Positions 45,859 to 56,425 of a stretch of DNA of 64,000 bases are shown piece after piece (the stretch's first letter is position 1; each line of letters opens with the position of its first letter). A model generated the notes under the pieces. It searched no databases and was not told where the DNA came from. It saw only the letters and a list, made by a program, of their open reading frames with translations. Source of the DNA: Epiperipatus broadwayi. Its lineage: Eukaryota > Onychophora > Udeonychophora > Euonychophora > Peripatidae. Location of the stretch: the NCBI GenBank assembly GCA_028023455.1, contig JAQFVV010000282.1, positions 777,713 through 841,712 of the forward strand, read 5' to 3'. The position numbers and the translations under genes were made by a program.

Positions 45859-45999
45859 TCATCCATTTATTTGATATTTTTTCTTTTAAATAATCTTGCT
45901 CTGTTCTAACACAGCAGTCCCCTTCCCAAAAATTGTTTGATTTCTTTTAATTGTTATATATATATAGCTTGAGTTTGTTTTTTGAATCTGGTGTTCTAG

Positions 46000-46041
46000 C
46001 TCCTCACTGAAGAGAGCCAAAGCTTGAAACTGGTCTGGGAA
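46000..46041 (+). ncRNA. Hammerhead ribozyme motif, family G copy 1
   Basis: Stem I is CUCA with UGGG (one U-G pair). CUGAAGA is 46007-46013. Stem II is GAGC, CAAA, GCUU, closed by a G-U pair. GAAA is at 46026-46029. Stem III is the minimal AC, UG, GU, and the triplet is GUC, with cleavage expected after 46035. All catalytic positions are intact. Confidence 0.75.
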
Positions 46042-46420
46042 TGGGGACAATCCTAGATAAGATGATTTAAGTGCCTTCTCTTGTAGTAGCATATATCATG
46101 AAAATTTTTTTAAAAAAAGCTTGTTTAGAGCTCTTGGTTTTACATATTTGTAAATACAAGCTATATATATATATAGGTCATGTGACATTTGATTTTCTAT
46201 ATTACTATTATTATTTTGCTGTTGGGGAGGCTTTGGCTAAATTAAATGGCTAAGCCTATTAATATATGGAGTATCTGAATTAAGTTTGGCCCATATGATT
46301 TATTCAGTTGTAGAGCTGACTTTAAAAACATGTAGAAGTCTAAAGGTTTCAGATCTTCTTGACAGTTAACTATTAGATAAAGGCTTAGCTTGAGTTGGGT
46401 TTTTTTAATCTGGTGTCCTA

Positions 46421-46463
46421 GCTCCTCACTGAAGAGAGTCATAGGCTGAAACCAGTCTGGGGA
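46421..46463 (+). ncRNA. Hammerhead ribozyme motif, family G copy 2
   Basis: Stem I is six pairs, UCCUCA with UGGGGA. CUGAAGA (46429-46435) and GAAA (46448-46451) are intact, the triplet is GUC (46455-46457). Stem II pairs AGUC with GGCU around AUA, leaving one G unpaired at its base, likely after loss of a C before GAAA. The two copies together suggest an ancestral GAGCC, AAA, GGCUC stem. Confidence 0.7.
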
Positions 46464-46589
46464 TGGGGACAATCCTCGATAAAGATGATTTGAATACTTT
46501 CTCTTATAATAGCATTTCTCATTAAAAAATTTTTTAAAAAAAGCTTGTTTAGAGCTTATTAGCACACTCTTAATTTATATATATATAAT

Positions 46590-46711
46590 TAGTTTCCAAC
46601 CAGTAACCACCTAAACATTCACACTAAATATAGCAACCAATATTTCTAACTGCTGTCAAGGCAACCTTCACACCTTTTAATAGCAAGAATGGAAATATAT
46701 ATATATATATA
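46590..46711. repeat. Family F fragment and TA run
   Basis: 'aactgctgtcaaggcaacctt' and neighbouring bases resemble family F. A TA run ends it at about 46711. Confidence 0.45.
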
Positions 46712-46887
46712 ATTGTAATAAACTATTATAAACAGTCATTCAATCTGCAGAAGTACTTTCGATTAATAACTTAATCTGCCTCAACTGTCATTAAATTCAA
46801 ATAACAAAACCATTAAGGCAGGTTAAGGAATTAACCAAAAGTACTTTTGCAGATTGAAAGATTGTCTATAATAGTTTATTATCATTA
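46712..46887. repeat. Fold-back element of about 175 bp
   Basis: Inverted arms share 'ataaactattata' with 'tataatagtttat', 'caatctgcagaagtact' with 'agtacttttgcagattg', and 'ttaatctgcctcaa'-type inner parts. It is a MITE-like hairpin next to a TA run. Confidence 0.7.
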
Positions 46888-46982
46888 TATTTATTATTTT
46901 TATTATTTGTTTTATATATATATATTATTTTTAGAAGCTTCATCATTTATTCATTAGAATATTAGAATTAATATATATATAT

Positions 46983-49200
46983 TGTAACAGTACGGATATT
47001 TCCCTAAGGAAGGAACTAGGTAATTGCATCTCACTATAATCAGACTTAAGATCTTCATATAGGATGCCATGAATGGAACGATATAATTATGATCTAAAAT
47101 TGAATTCATTTCAAATAGGATAATTTAATATCAAATATTTAACATAAACACAATTTTAAACTAAATCATTTAATCTTCACCTTTATTAATCGTTCCATTG
47201 TGCTCAGAATTCAAACTCAGCATAGGTATTACAATTAACTCTCTTCAGGGGTTTTCATCAATTTTACAGCAATAACAATATTTAATATAATCAATATATT
47301 TTTAAAATTCATTTTAATCAAGTTATTAGGATATTTAATAAGTATAAGATGTGTGTGGGATATAAATATTTAACTTTATTTTGTTTCGTAAAATGAATAA
47401 ATAAATTAGAAACTTCTTTAAATTTAAAACAAACTTTAACAATATTTATTAACGAATAACAATTCAAATTTATTTAATATAACAAAAGAAAAATTATCAT
47501 AAATGTTTTCTTACATCTCTACTATTTTATAATATTAAATAATTATTACATTTTCATATTGGCATAGTAGATATGTATCTCAAAACACAAAAATTCTAAT
47601 AATTTATAACATAATAAACAAATTTTTATAATTTACAAAAAAAATTATAATACTAAACTAGCTAATCTTGATTTAATTAATATACAAGTAAATAATATAT
47701 TATGCAATCTGTATGAGAGAATTCCAATTGCATGAGACCATTCCTATGTATAATCATCATCATTAAAAAATATAAGATCTTTCATATAAGATATTAGTCA
47801 TTTACACAACTAATAACAAACAAACATCATATTAATTAAATTAGTAACAACAAAGTTTTGTCATGTCATAAATAAATCCAATATGAAGAATGGTAAAATC
47901 TTACCTTCATATTAAGTTTACTTTTATACCTCGGTTCATATCTCAGTTCTATCTCAGTCAAGTCACTTTCCTAGAATACCTCAATTTTATTAAATATTAA
48001 AAAAAATATTTGTCTTCATTTAGTCCTTCTTAAATGAGTTATTTCAATGGCAAACAGATTTTAATAACCAAGGAAATAAAATTAAATATTTTTAAATGAC
48101 AATTCATGAAGATAATATGTTCTAATAAAAGTTTATATAATTGTCCTATTCATTTCCATATTTGTGAAGTAATGTTCATTAAGAATAAAGTTCTTTAGTC
48201 CTTGATCATTCATCATCACAGATGCAATCAAGATATCCAGTTGATCCAAAACATTCTTGCATGATATCGACTTTTTCTTCCATGAGTGAGTTTTATTTAA
48301 ATTGTATAGATGAAATTTATATAACTTTAGGCATTTCTGTAGGAATAAGTAATTATATTTATCTTCAGTTAAAACTATAGTATTATATCCTATGACAAGT
48401 GTTGTTTATTCATAATGCATTTTTCTATAGGTATAATCTTAAATTAATTTTGGTTTGAGTAAATAAATGTTTTCTGAAGAAATATATCTGTTTCAGAATT
48501 CCAAATTAGAATGATTTTATAAGCTGCTCTAATTAATAAAAATATATAATTTCATTTTGAAAATATGAATAATATTAATAAAGAGTAATTTATTTACTTT
48601 TCTATTTAAATGGTATTAGAATTTGTTTTCTAATAAAACTTTTATCAATAAGCAAATTGTTCAAATTATCAATCTATCTTTTAAAAGTATTCTATATTTG
48701 AACACAGTAAAAATTATTGTACATAGTGGCTAGTACATCGGCAAAAGATAGAATTCTTTAATAAATTATATAATTCACTGTTTATAGTAGAATCAACTTC
48801 TGGTAGCATGTATTGCATGTATCATTTAGTTTTCACGATTTTTACATTCTATAATTGTTAATTATATTAATAATGAATAATTTAATTTCATTTCCTTTGT
48901 ATTAGTTGCTAGGCTGCGACTTGACCTTGAGGTTATCTCTCTGACAATGTCTTGGTTAATGAATTTATTAGTTTAAACAATAGTTTTATATAAATGAATG
49001 AAAAATAATTATTGTTAATTGTCTTAATTTTATTAAGACAACTATAAAAAAATATAATGTATATACTAATCATATATACTTATATGATAGTTTTATGTAC
49101 TATCACAATATATGTAATATCTTAATAATATGCCATTATTAATAATATGAAAATAGTATAACAGAAAATAAAAATAAATTTAGTGAGCCAAGTATATTTT
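46983..49200. other. AT-rich DNA, possibly an LTR-like block
   Basis: TGTAACAG follows a TA run directly at 46983, like the starts of the LTR-like blocks here, but no matching end was located. No gene was recognised. Confidence 0.3.
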
Positions 49201-49261
49201 CAATGTGTGTTCTTCATAATTACAGTTTCTGTTAACAATCTATGAGACCCATTTTGCTAAT

Positions 49262-49500
49262 TTGAATACTATTAGCTCCATGGTTTGGTATATATTCATT
49301 TTGTGTGATAAACTATGCCAAATGGATTATCCTTACATTTACCAAGGTAAAACAAAAGCAAACTTGAGAACAAGATTGACAACATACCTTAATGTATATA
49401 AAAAAAAACAAGACCAAATCAACAAATATATCTGTATTTTACAACCATGAAAGGAAATAAGGACACCGTTTTGGCCCTAATATCATTAAGATAATCTATA
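49262..49500 (+). pseudogene. PLE GIY-YIG endonuclease fragment
   Basis: The frame FILCDKLCQMDYPYIYQGKT followed by KANLRTRLTTYLNVYKKKQD aligns by eye with the endonuclease frame at 13.9 kb (YYGETKATVHNRAAQH), with the same spacing from the Y-I/Y motif to the arginine. It is the third PLE relic in the window. Family L follows it and could be its terminal repeat. Confidence 0.6.
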
Positions 49501-49680
49501 AAGAAAAAAAGTGATAGAAAATGTAAAACCAAAGAGATGTGGTTTATGACACAAAATGAATATATAATGATTCAAAGAATTAATAATATTTAAATTAGCA
49601 AGAACTGGTTCTCATAGATTCTTAACAGAACAACCATGATTATAATCCTCACACATCAAAAGTATAATTGGTTTACTTAA
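49501..49680. other. PLE 3' flank
   Basis: Nothing specific was recognised between the endonuclease fragment and family L. Confidence 0.3.
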
Positions 49681-49689
49681 TTTAATGAG

Positions 49690-50738
49690 TTATTTATTTA
49701 TATAGTGCTATGTTTTTTACTTTGTTATAATAATTAGAGATCAATCCACTACACATGCATTATGTAGATTTAAACATTTAATGAATACTCTCCTTTCAAA
49801 CACAAGATAGTGTTTTCAAAAGATAGAAAGAATTTACTCTATCTTTTTAATCTAAATGTATATGTATAGGAAAATCTTAAGCATTTGGAAATGAGAGTGT
49901 GAAGATGTTAGATAATCACTTTCAATTCCTTTTACTATGTTTTAATTAATGTCACTTGCGAAATTTTTACAATTTATGATACATCATTATTAGATGAAAT
50001 ATTAAACATATATAATGAGTTATTTATTTATATACTGCTATGTTTTTAATCTGTAATAATAATTAAGGATCACTCTACCACACGTGCACTGGATAAATTT
50101 AAATATTTAATGAATACTCTTATTTGCAAACACAATATTTCATCTAATAATGATATATCGTAAATTGTTAAAATTTTGCAAGTATCATTCATTAAAACAT
50201 AGTAAAAGGAATTGAAAGTGGTTAGTTAATATCTTCACGCTCTCATTTTCAAATGCTTAAGATTTGCCTATACATATTCATTTAGGTTAAAAAGATAGAG
50301 TGGATTCATTCTATCTTTTCAAAAGACTCCATCTTGTGTTTGGAAAGAAGAGTATTTGTTAAATATTTAAATTTATCCAGTACCTATGTGTAGTGGATTG
50401 GTCCCTAATTATTATTACAGATCAAATACACAGTGCTATATAAATAAATAACTTGTTATATATGTTTAATATTTCATCTAATAATGACCTATCATAAATT
50501 GTAAAAATTTCACAAGCATCATTCATTAAAACATTGTAAAAGGAATTGAAAGTGATTATTTAATATCTTCACAATCTCATTTTCAAATGCTTAAAATTTG
50601 CTTATACATATTCGTTTAGGTTAAAAAGATAGAGTGGATTCATTCTATCTTTTCAAAAGACTTTATCTTGTGTTTGGAAAGGAGAGTATTTATTAAAAGT
50701 TTAAATTTATCCAAAGCATGGGTTGTGGGATGATCTCT
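49690..50738. repeat. Family L, one inverted and two tandem units
   Basis: A minus-orientation unit (about 49690-50020) is followed by two plus units (50123-50440, 50467-50735) 344 bp apart. Shared parts include 'aatatttcatctaataatga', 'ggaattgaaagtg' and a hairpin of AAAAGATAGA with TCTATCTTTT. The layout matches family B (inverted plus tandem), but I find no hammerhead core. Confidence 0.7.
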
Positions 50739-50761
50739 AGCCTGTATAGTGTATTAATTTA
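50739..50761 (+). other. Left 23-bp duplication of family B copy
   Basis: The 23 bp starting AGCCTGTATAGTG and ending TTAATTTA are repeated at 58202-58224, beyond the later LTR insertion. This fixes the borders of the family B copy. Confidence 0.75.
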
Positions 50762-51222
50762 CATCTTGAAGCATAGTGCATCAAAGTCTGCCCATCCCTC
50801 ACATAGGTATGTAAAAATTGATTATTCTCCTGTTCATGAGGGGTCAGAATGACTAAATGTCAACATGGGTAGGATGACAACATTGGCACTAATGTGGGAT
50901 TTGAAGGTTCCATCATCAGATTTTCAATGAAATTGAAGGCTGAAGAGTTATGGGTTAGAGTAGTTTGAAGCCTGTCCATTAAAGTATGAAGATTGGCTGT
51001 CTTAATATAAAGCTAAGCACTGATTGTACATATGTGTGGAGATGGTAATCTGGACCAGCTGATGAGTGCTGGTTTAGCACTAATTACTTATATTGGTGAT
51101 TATTTATCTTTTCAACATGTGTGTGATCAGATGGGTCAGCAATATGAGATGGCATGGAGAATTGAGAGTTGTGTGAAAGTCTGAGTTTGAATCCCACATA
51201 CATTACATATATATATATATAT
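50762..51222 (+). mobile_element. Family B unit, split by the LTR element
   Basis: About 440 bp match a family B unit, from 'gtctgcccatcc' through the hammerhead to 'gtttgaatcccacat', ending in a TA run. The remainder of the run and a few bases lie at 58173-58201, after the LTR element. The unit predates the LTR insertion. Confidence 0.75.
51054..51098 (+). ncRNA. Decayed hammerhead motif, family B
   Basis: CUGAUGA and a perfect GUGCU, GGUUU, AGCAC stem II are intact, but GAAA reads UAAU. Together with the copy at 1.7 kb it shows that G-C closed stem II in the ancestor. Confidence 0.6.
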
Positions 51223-52982
51223 TGAACCGAGTTCGAATATGTGTTTTCGAAACACCGGTCTCTTAGGCAGAGAAGAACATACTCAGAGAGTATGTATGCC
51301 CAAACGATAGCTATAAAGTATATAACTAACGTTACATTTCCAGGACATAGCTTCTTCTCGGCTGTTGAGTTCAACACCACGTCCAAAGCACTTTTTTGTT
51401 TGTGTATAACCATGGGCGCCAGCTGCTTATTCTAAAAGAATACTAAAAGAATAGACAACGCACTTTGAACAGTGGCCACTAACTCAACGCCTAAATCCAC
51501 GACTAGCTCAGCTATCTGTAATCACTAACAGATTATACATAATTAGTGGTTAAGACTTGATAAAAGAATTGTAAAAAGAATTTATAAAAAAGAATTGATA
51601 AAAGAATTTGGTAAAAAGAATTGACCGACAAATAAAGTTTAATTTTAAAGATAATTTATTAACTAACATTTATTTACTAAATTTAAACATTTTATAATTC
51701 TAATAAAACACACGCATATTTTAAATTAACATTTCTAAATAGTTTAAATATTCCTATAGATTTAATAACAGAACTCTGTTATTTATCTAAATTAACTAAT
51801 AAATATTGATATAATGATCACACACATATTAACTCATGTACACACATAATAATAATAAAGTATTACATAGCATTTAAAATTTAAACACACATATCAATAG
51901 TTCATTTATGTATGATATCGAGTTCATGTAATTAGACTCTTGAAGGATTCACACGAATTAAGGCAATGCAATGGCTATTACAGTATAAATGAAATAAGCA
52001 AATGTTTTTACCTAGGCTTTTGAATGTAGACGTAGAATTTTGTTCTCTTTGGAGGCTGCTTTCGGTGAGAATATTTTCATTATGAATGCTTACCAGCCGG
52101 CTGGGACTTTTCCTTGATGAGTTTCCTGATTTTCACGATTATTACTATTGGAGACAATTAGATATTGACAGAGATTTTCTAAGTTGTTATGTTGACATTA
52201 TTTCACAGGCAGATCTTGCTGTTTTCATCGGACTTTTTAGGCTGTGGAGAGGCGTGAATTCCCAAAATCTTCTCAACACTGCATTTTGTTTGTTAACTGA
52301 CTCAATTAATTTCTGAACTGCCCTACTCAATTACTTTGTGAACTGCACTCACTCAACTAATTTGTGAACTGACTACTGTCCGATAAAAAGTCTATTTATA
52401 CCTGCGATGTGTTGTCTTTCTAATATCTCCTGCAAAGATCTGTTGTCGAAATTCCAGTGATAATCATTTGATAAACATGTTTTGAAAGATTACTTAATTA
52501 GTAATAGCTATGCAAAACATTGTTTTATATTAATAATTGATTAATAACCATTGCCATGTTTTTTTAATGATAATCTTCTTTAACTTTCATTTATTTATAA
52601 TAACATTTATTCTATTGTTGACAATCGCACATATATGCACATATATTAGTTTTAACATTATTTTTTCTTTAATTGAACTTGAATAAAAAGAGATTTGTAT
52701 GTTTTAACTTTTTAAATTATATTTTTACGAATACTAATAAAAACTCTTTACTTCCTTTTATAACCCTTAGTTTAATTTCTCTAACGAAACACCCCTCTCC
52801 CCTTCTGATTGATTGTAGCTCTTATTTCAGAAATTAATGATAGAAAACTATTTGATTCTTATCTTTTCTGAAAACAAGCTGCAATAAACTCAACATTTAA
52901 TTTTATGTTTCTCTTTTATGAAAAATTACTTTAATAAATTTTTTTAGATAAAATTATATGTGCCTATATCAATATAGGTACA
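51223..52982 (-). repeat. 3' LTR
   Basis: Ends 51223 (TGAACCGA on plus) and 52982 (GGTACA). It differs from the 5' LTR mainly by scattered substitutions and a small insertion near 52287-52305. The frames inside it are not genes. Confidence 0.88.
52393..52400 (-). promoter_or_regulatory. TATA box in 3' LTR
   Basis: TATAAATA on the minus strand, at the position matching the 5' LTR box. Confidence 0.5.
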
Positions 52983-53006
52983 TTACACCGCCCTTCCTTT
53001 TGAGAG
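52983..53006 (-). other. Polypurine tract
   Basis: On the minus strand AAAAGGAAGGGCGGTG lies a few bases before the 3' LTR, where plus-strand DNA synthesis is primed in LTR elements. Confidence 0.7.
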
Positions 53007-54461
53007 TAAAATGCATCATTTTTGACCATTTTATCTCTGACAACATTAAATCTTAATTTATTATTCCTTCTAAGTTTGCTTTTTGGTATCTTTTTCTTTC
53101 CATACTAAGGGCAATCTCCAATTATGCTTTTCTTCTTTCTATGCTGGCAACATTGTTTACAATGTTCATCCTGGATAGTGACCACGAGGACAAACTAAAT
53201 TTGTGGCACAGGGATCTTTTATAAACGAAGCTTCGGCTGCCAATTCTCTTGATCGGACTTTGACTAAGAAAAGGTAGCTGCGAATGGCAGGAATTTCAAC
53301 TGTCTATTTCTGACTTATGCTCTGGAAAACGATTGCTGATTCTCTTGATCGGACTTTGATTAAGCAACTGCAAATGGCAGGAATTTTCAACTGTCCATTT
53401 CCGACTTACGCTTTGGAAAACGAGGTTCGAGATATGGAGATTCTCCCCTGAAAAGTGACTTACGACTTACTCTGGTTGTTGCCAGTGCGCTTTGTAAAAG
53501 AGGAATGATCCCGGCCAATCCATTATGGGTGCTAAAATCTATCCAGTCGACAGCTTTAAACTTAATCCTTATCTAACTTATTTCAATACTACCCTCATCC
53601 CTTTAATTTCGAACCCTTATACATTCTTAATACAACTTAGATTGACTTTCATTTATATTATTTTAACCTCTCAATATTATTTTTAAATACACATGAACAT
53701 TACTTTAACATATTTATTTGTACCAATCTAATCTTACACCATTATTTCAAACCATTACGAACATCATTTCAACATTATTTATTTAATCTTACAATACTAT
53801 TCTAAACCATCACGGACATCAATTTACATATTTATTTATATTACGATATTACTTTTAACCCATTACTTTAACTTATATATTAACGTGCGTGTACTCAGAA
53901 AAAAAACTATTTTGCTTTATTATGATTCATTCATTATTATTTTACTAGAGATTTTTTTTTATCTTGATTATTTTAAACAATTTATTTACATCCTTTTCTT
54001 AACTTACAGTATTCAAAACAGACTTTTATTTTAACATGCGTATATTCAAAAAACTATTTTATTTTACTACGAATATTTTATTTATTTTCTACAGATATAT
54101 TATACTTATTTATTTAACTTGTTTTTATTTTATGTATTTCCGTTATTTTATTCATTTATTTAATTCTACAAACATTATTTCTAAATCCTTAATTTGACCC
54201 ATTTATTTAACTTGATTTTATTGATTTTTATTTATTTGAACTGTTTATTTACAAACATCTTTTTAATATGTGCGTGGAGAAAAAAAATCTTTTATTTTGC
54301 AAAGCCTCCATTATTATTATTTGACAAAACAATCCATCATTTTAAATAGTGAAATTCTAATTCAGGCTTTTCACCTACGTCAAAATAATTATATTAGACT
54401 CATAGTCCATTTCCGGTCCTTTTTGTTTATTTCCTTTACTATTCCACCCGATTACTAACTT
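53007..54461 (-). other. Inner region without pol; 90-bp duplication
   Basis: At about 53238-53430 a block with 'ttctcttgatcggacttt', 'aatggcaggaattt' and 'gacttacgctttggaaaacg' is duplicated in tandem. A minus frame of about 60 codons (about 53585-53400, VDWIDFSTHNGLAGIIPLLQ) reads like protein and may be a remnant of pol or another gene. The rest is AT-rich and non-coding. Confidence 0.4.
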
Positions 54462-55191
54462 TTAAACTATGTCAGGCAGTTCCTTCTTTCTTTCTACTAA
54501 TTTTATAATATAAATCATACTCCATATTCTCACTTCTATTTCTTGATTAAAATCTATTTTATCTCTTTCTCTTTTCATTCTATTTTCTGCCTTGTAAATT
54601 AGAAAACTTTTAAGCTTTACAGACCTCCGTATTTTTTCTAATCGTGAATATTTTTTCCTACGCTTCCTCTTTGTTTTAAATCTACGCCTACAGTGAATGC
54701 GAACGTTTACTTTAACCTTTTTAAATTTTTGTAAAAACTTTTCTACACTATCTACTACCTTGAACTTATGTTTTTCTTCTATTTCTTGATCTACATTTGT
54801 GTCTACTTTATTTATCACAATGCTATCTGATTCTAATTCAATTTCTACCTCTTTCGTGACCTCAACTTCCTGACTTTCTTCGTTCAAATCTTTCACTACA
54901 GCTTCTATGGCTATATGATTTGTTTCTACTTCATCTATTATTTCACCCCTCATTTCCTTCATTTCTCTAATTTCCGCTCTGAGTTCATTAATTTCTCCTT
55001 TAATCTGACTAATTTCTGCCTTCAATTCTGCTTTGAGTTCTTCTTTGAGCTCTTGTTGGCTTTGCTCAAATTTCTGACACAATTCTTGTTGACTTTGTTT
55101 AATTTCTTGACGCATTTCTTTTATCAATTCTGCTTTGAATTCAGCTTTAAGCTCCTGTTGGCTTTGTTCAAATTTCTGACACAATTCTTCT
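54462..55191 (-). pseudogene. Gag-like coiled-coil protein, main part
   Basis: About 243 codons remain after the MITE border. The first third is a coiled coil made of repeated units (CQKFEQSQQELKEEL and variants, twice), followed by IKGEINELRAEIREMK. An acidic middle and a strongly basic block (RRRFKTKRKRRKKYSRLEKI) follow. No zinc knuckle, protease or other enzymatic motif is present. Position after the 5' LTR and the basic region suggest a gag-like structural role, but homology was not tested. The upstream ATG of the longer frame at 55232 lies inside the MITE. Confidence 0.6.
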
Positions 55192-55946
55192 TTAACTCTT
55201 TGCCCGCCTCTTACGAGGCTCCTCGTCAACATCTGACATCACTCTAACTCAGCCAGTTTTTATACGAAAATATTCGTTAAACACGTATTGAATTCGTTTT
55301 TAAAAGTTCTGTAAGATGGTGCCATCTTCCGATTTATTTTACAAGTAAAAAATAGAAAAAAAACGCATTTAAACCTAAACAAAGAAGGAACATTATTTGT
55401 GATTGGTTCTTAGCAAGCTCTCAGCCGAAAAAGACATTCTGATTGGCTGGAAAGAACAAAGAAACCGCCTGATCAAAGAAAATAAAGAAAAACGCTGAGA
55501 TTTTCATTTCGAATCCAATTTTAAGTATTATAAAATTATATTTATGGAAACTAAAAATGATTCTCAGACAGAATAATAAAAAAACAAAATTATTTTCGAA
55601 AAATATTGAAGATTTTAGTACAAATATTGAAGATGTAGTAAAAAGAAATATTTACTTTTCTATAACGTAAAAGTCGATCTTTTTGTTTATATTATAGCTT
55701 TTATGTTGCCGATATTGAATATTTTAGAATAAATAAATAGCAATTTATTTTTGAAAGAACTTTCGTTCTCTTCATAACCTGAAAAATTAATAACATACTT
55801 TTTATAAACGTATCTGAGTTGAATTTAATATTATAGGCGAATATGTTTTAACAATAGGCTTTGTCTTCAGTTTGTGAGTTGGCCAATTAAAAGCTTTGAT
55901 TTTTACCTCATACAACCAATGATTTAATTAGCGGTTAAAAGGTTAA
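55192..55946. mobile_element. piggyBac-type MITE inside the gag-like frame
   Basis: TTAA flanks it (55192-55195, 55943-55946). The terminal inverted repeats are CTCTTTGCCCGC and CCTTTTAACCGC, and a subterminal palindrome (acgaggctcctcgt) lies near the left end. About 750 bp are very similar to 62236-62984. No transposase is encoded. TTAA duplication and the CCC-like start are typical of piggyBac. Confidence 0.88.
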
Positions 55947-56064
55947 ACTCTTGCATCATATTCATCATCATTTTCATCATCATTCGCATCTCAGATACTT
56001 CTTCTTTCTCTTTTTCCACTAACTGGGGAGTTTTAAAATATATTGGGCTTTCTTTCGGATCCAT
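55947..56064 (-). pseudogene. Gag-like protein, N-terminal part cut off by the MITE
   Basis: An ATG at 56064 on the minus strand opens about 40 codons, acidic and then methionine-rich (residues VEKEKEEVSEMRMMMK among them), that run into the MITE border. Counting bases, one TTAA would connect this segment in frame with 55191-54462. So the insertion split one gene; the split copy cannot give the original protein. Confidence 0.6.
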
Positions 56065-56400
56065 TTTCCAAAATTTAATTTCAAAGTACTAGTGCTTATG
56101 TTAAACTAAATTTAAATACAACTTATTTATTTATTTTTCTTACTAAGACAGAAACTCACGCTAACTCCACCCTTTTAGTCCTTTTCACTACCTGTTCTAA
56201 TGCCTTAGCTCCGCCCAAATATCAACTGTCTCTGATTTGATAGCATAAATGTCAAAATCTCTTTTCCTTTCGAAAAAAAAAAATTTTCGGTCAATTCTTT
56301 TTTTTTTTTTGAAATTAAAACACAAAAAACATACATAATTTTTTAGATTTTTATTTTCAACAAGAACAAAGTATTTAATTAACTGTCATTTATGACAAGT
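56065..56400 (-). other. Element leader region
   Basis: Non-coding sequence between the primer-binding-like site and the gag-like start. Confidence 0.5.
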
Positions 56401-56423
56401 TCGTCCCACGTTGGGTAAAGCCA
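56401..56423 (-). other. Primer-binding-like site
   Basis: Two bases past the 5' LTR the minus strand reads TGGCTTTACCCAACGTGGGA. The CCCAACGTGGGA part is complementary to the 3' arm of an invertebrate lysine tRNA (TGGCGCCCAACGTGGGA in many elements); three or four bases after TGGC differ. Confidence 0.6.
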
Positions 56424-56425
56424 TT

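Larger units (their letters stand above)
45885..46570 (+). mobile_element. Family G tandem pair with two hammerheads
   Basis: Two direct copies of 'agctcctcactgaagagag', 'ggggacaatcct', 'tttctcttataatagca'-type sequence and 'aaaaaaagcttgtttagagc' lie 422 bp apart. Each holds one hammerhead, both on the plus strand. Head-to-tail copies with ribozyme spacing equal to unit length are the arrangement expected of a retrozyme dimer. No duplication was found at the edges. Confidence 0.7.

Noticed and set aside
49690-50738. CRISPR or satellite array
   Set aside because: Units are 344 bp, diverged and in both orientations; no short direct repeats with spacers. The window is eukaryotic.
51084-52316. 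Frames of 109, 64 and 76 codons in the LTRs (also at 56390-56636)
   Set aside because: They lie within LTR sequence, are copied in both LTRs and have no motif; the longest crosses the LTR border into family B.
54915-55247. Plus-strand frame of 110 codons (Phe/Leu rich)
   Set aside because: It is the shadow of the minus-strand coiled-coil frame.
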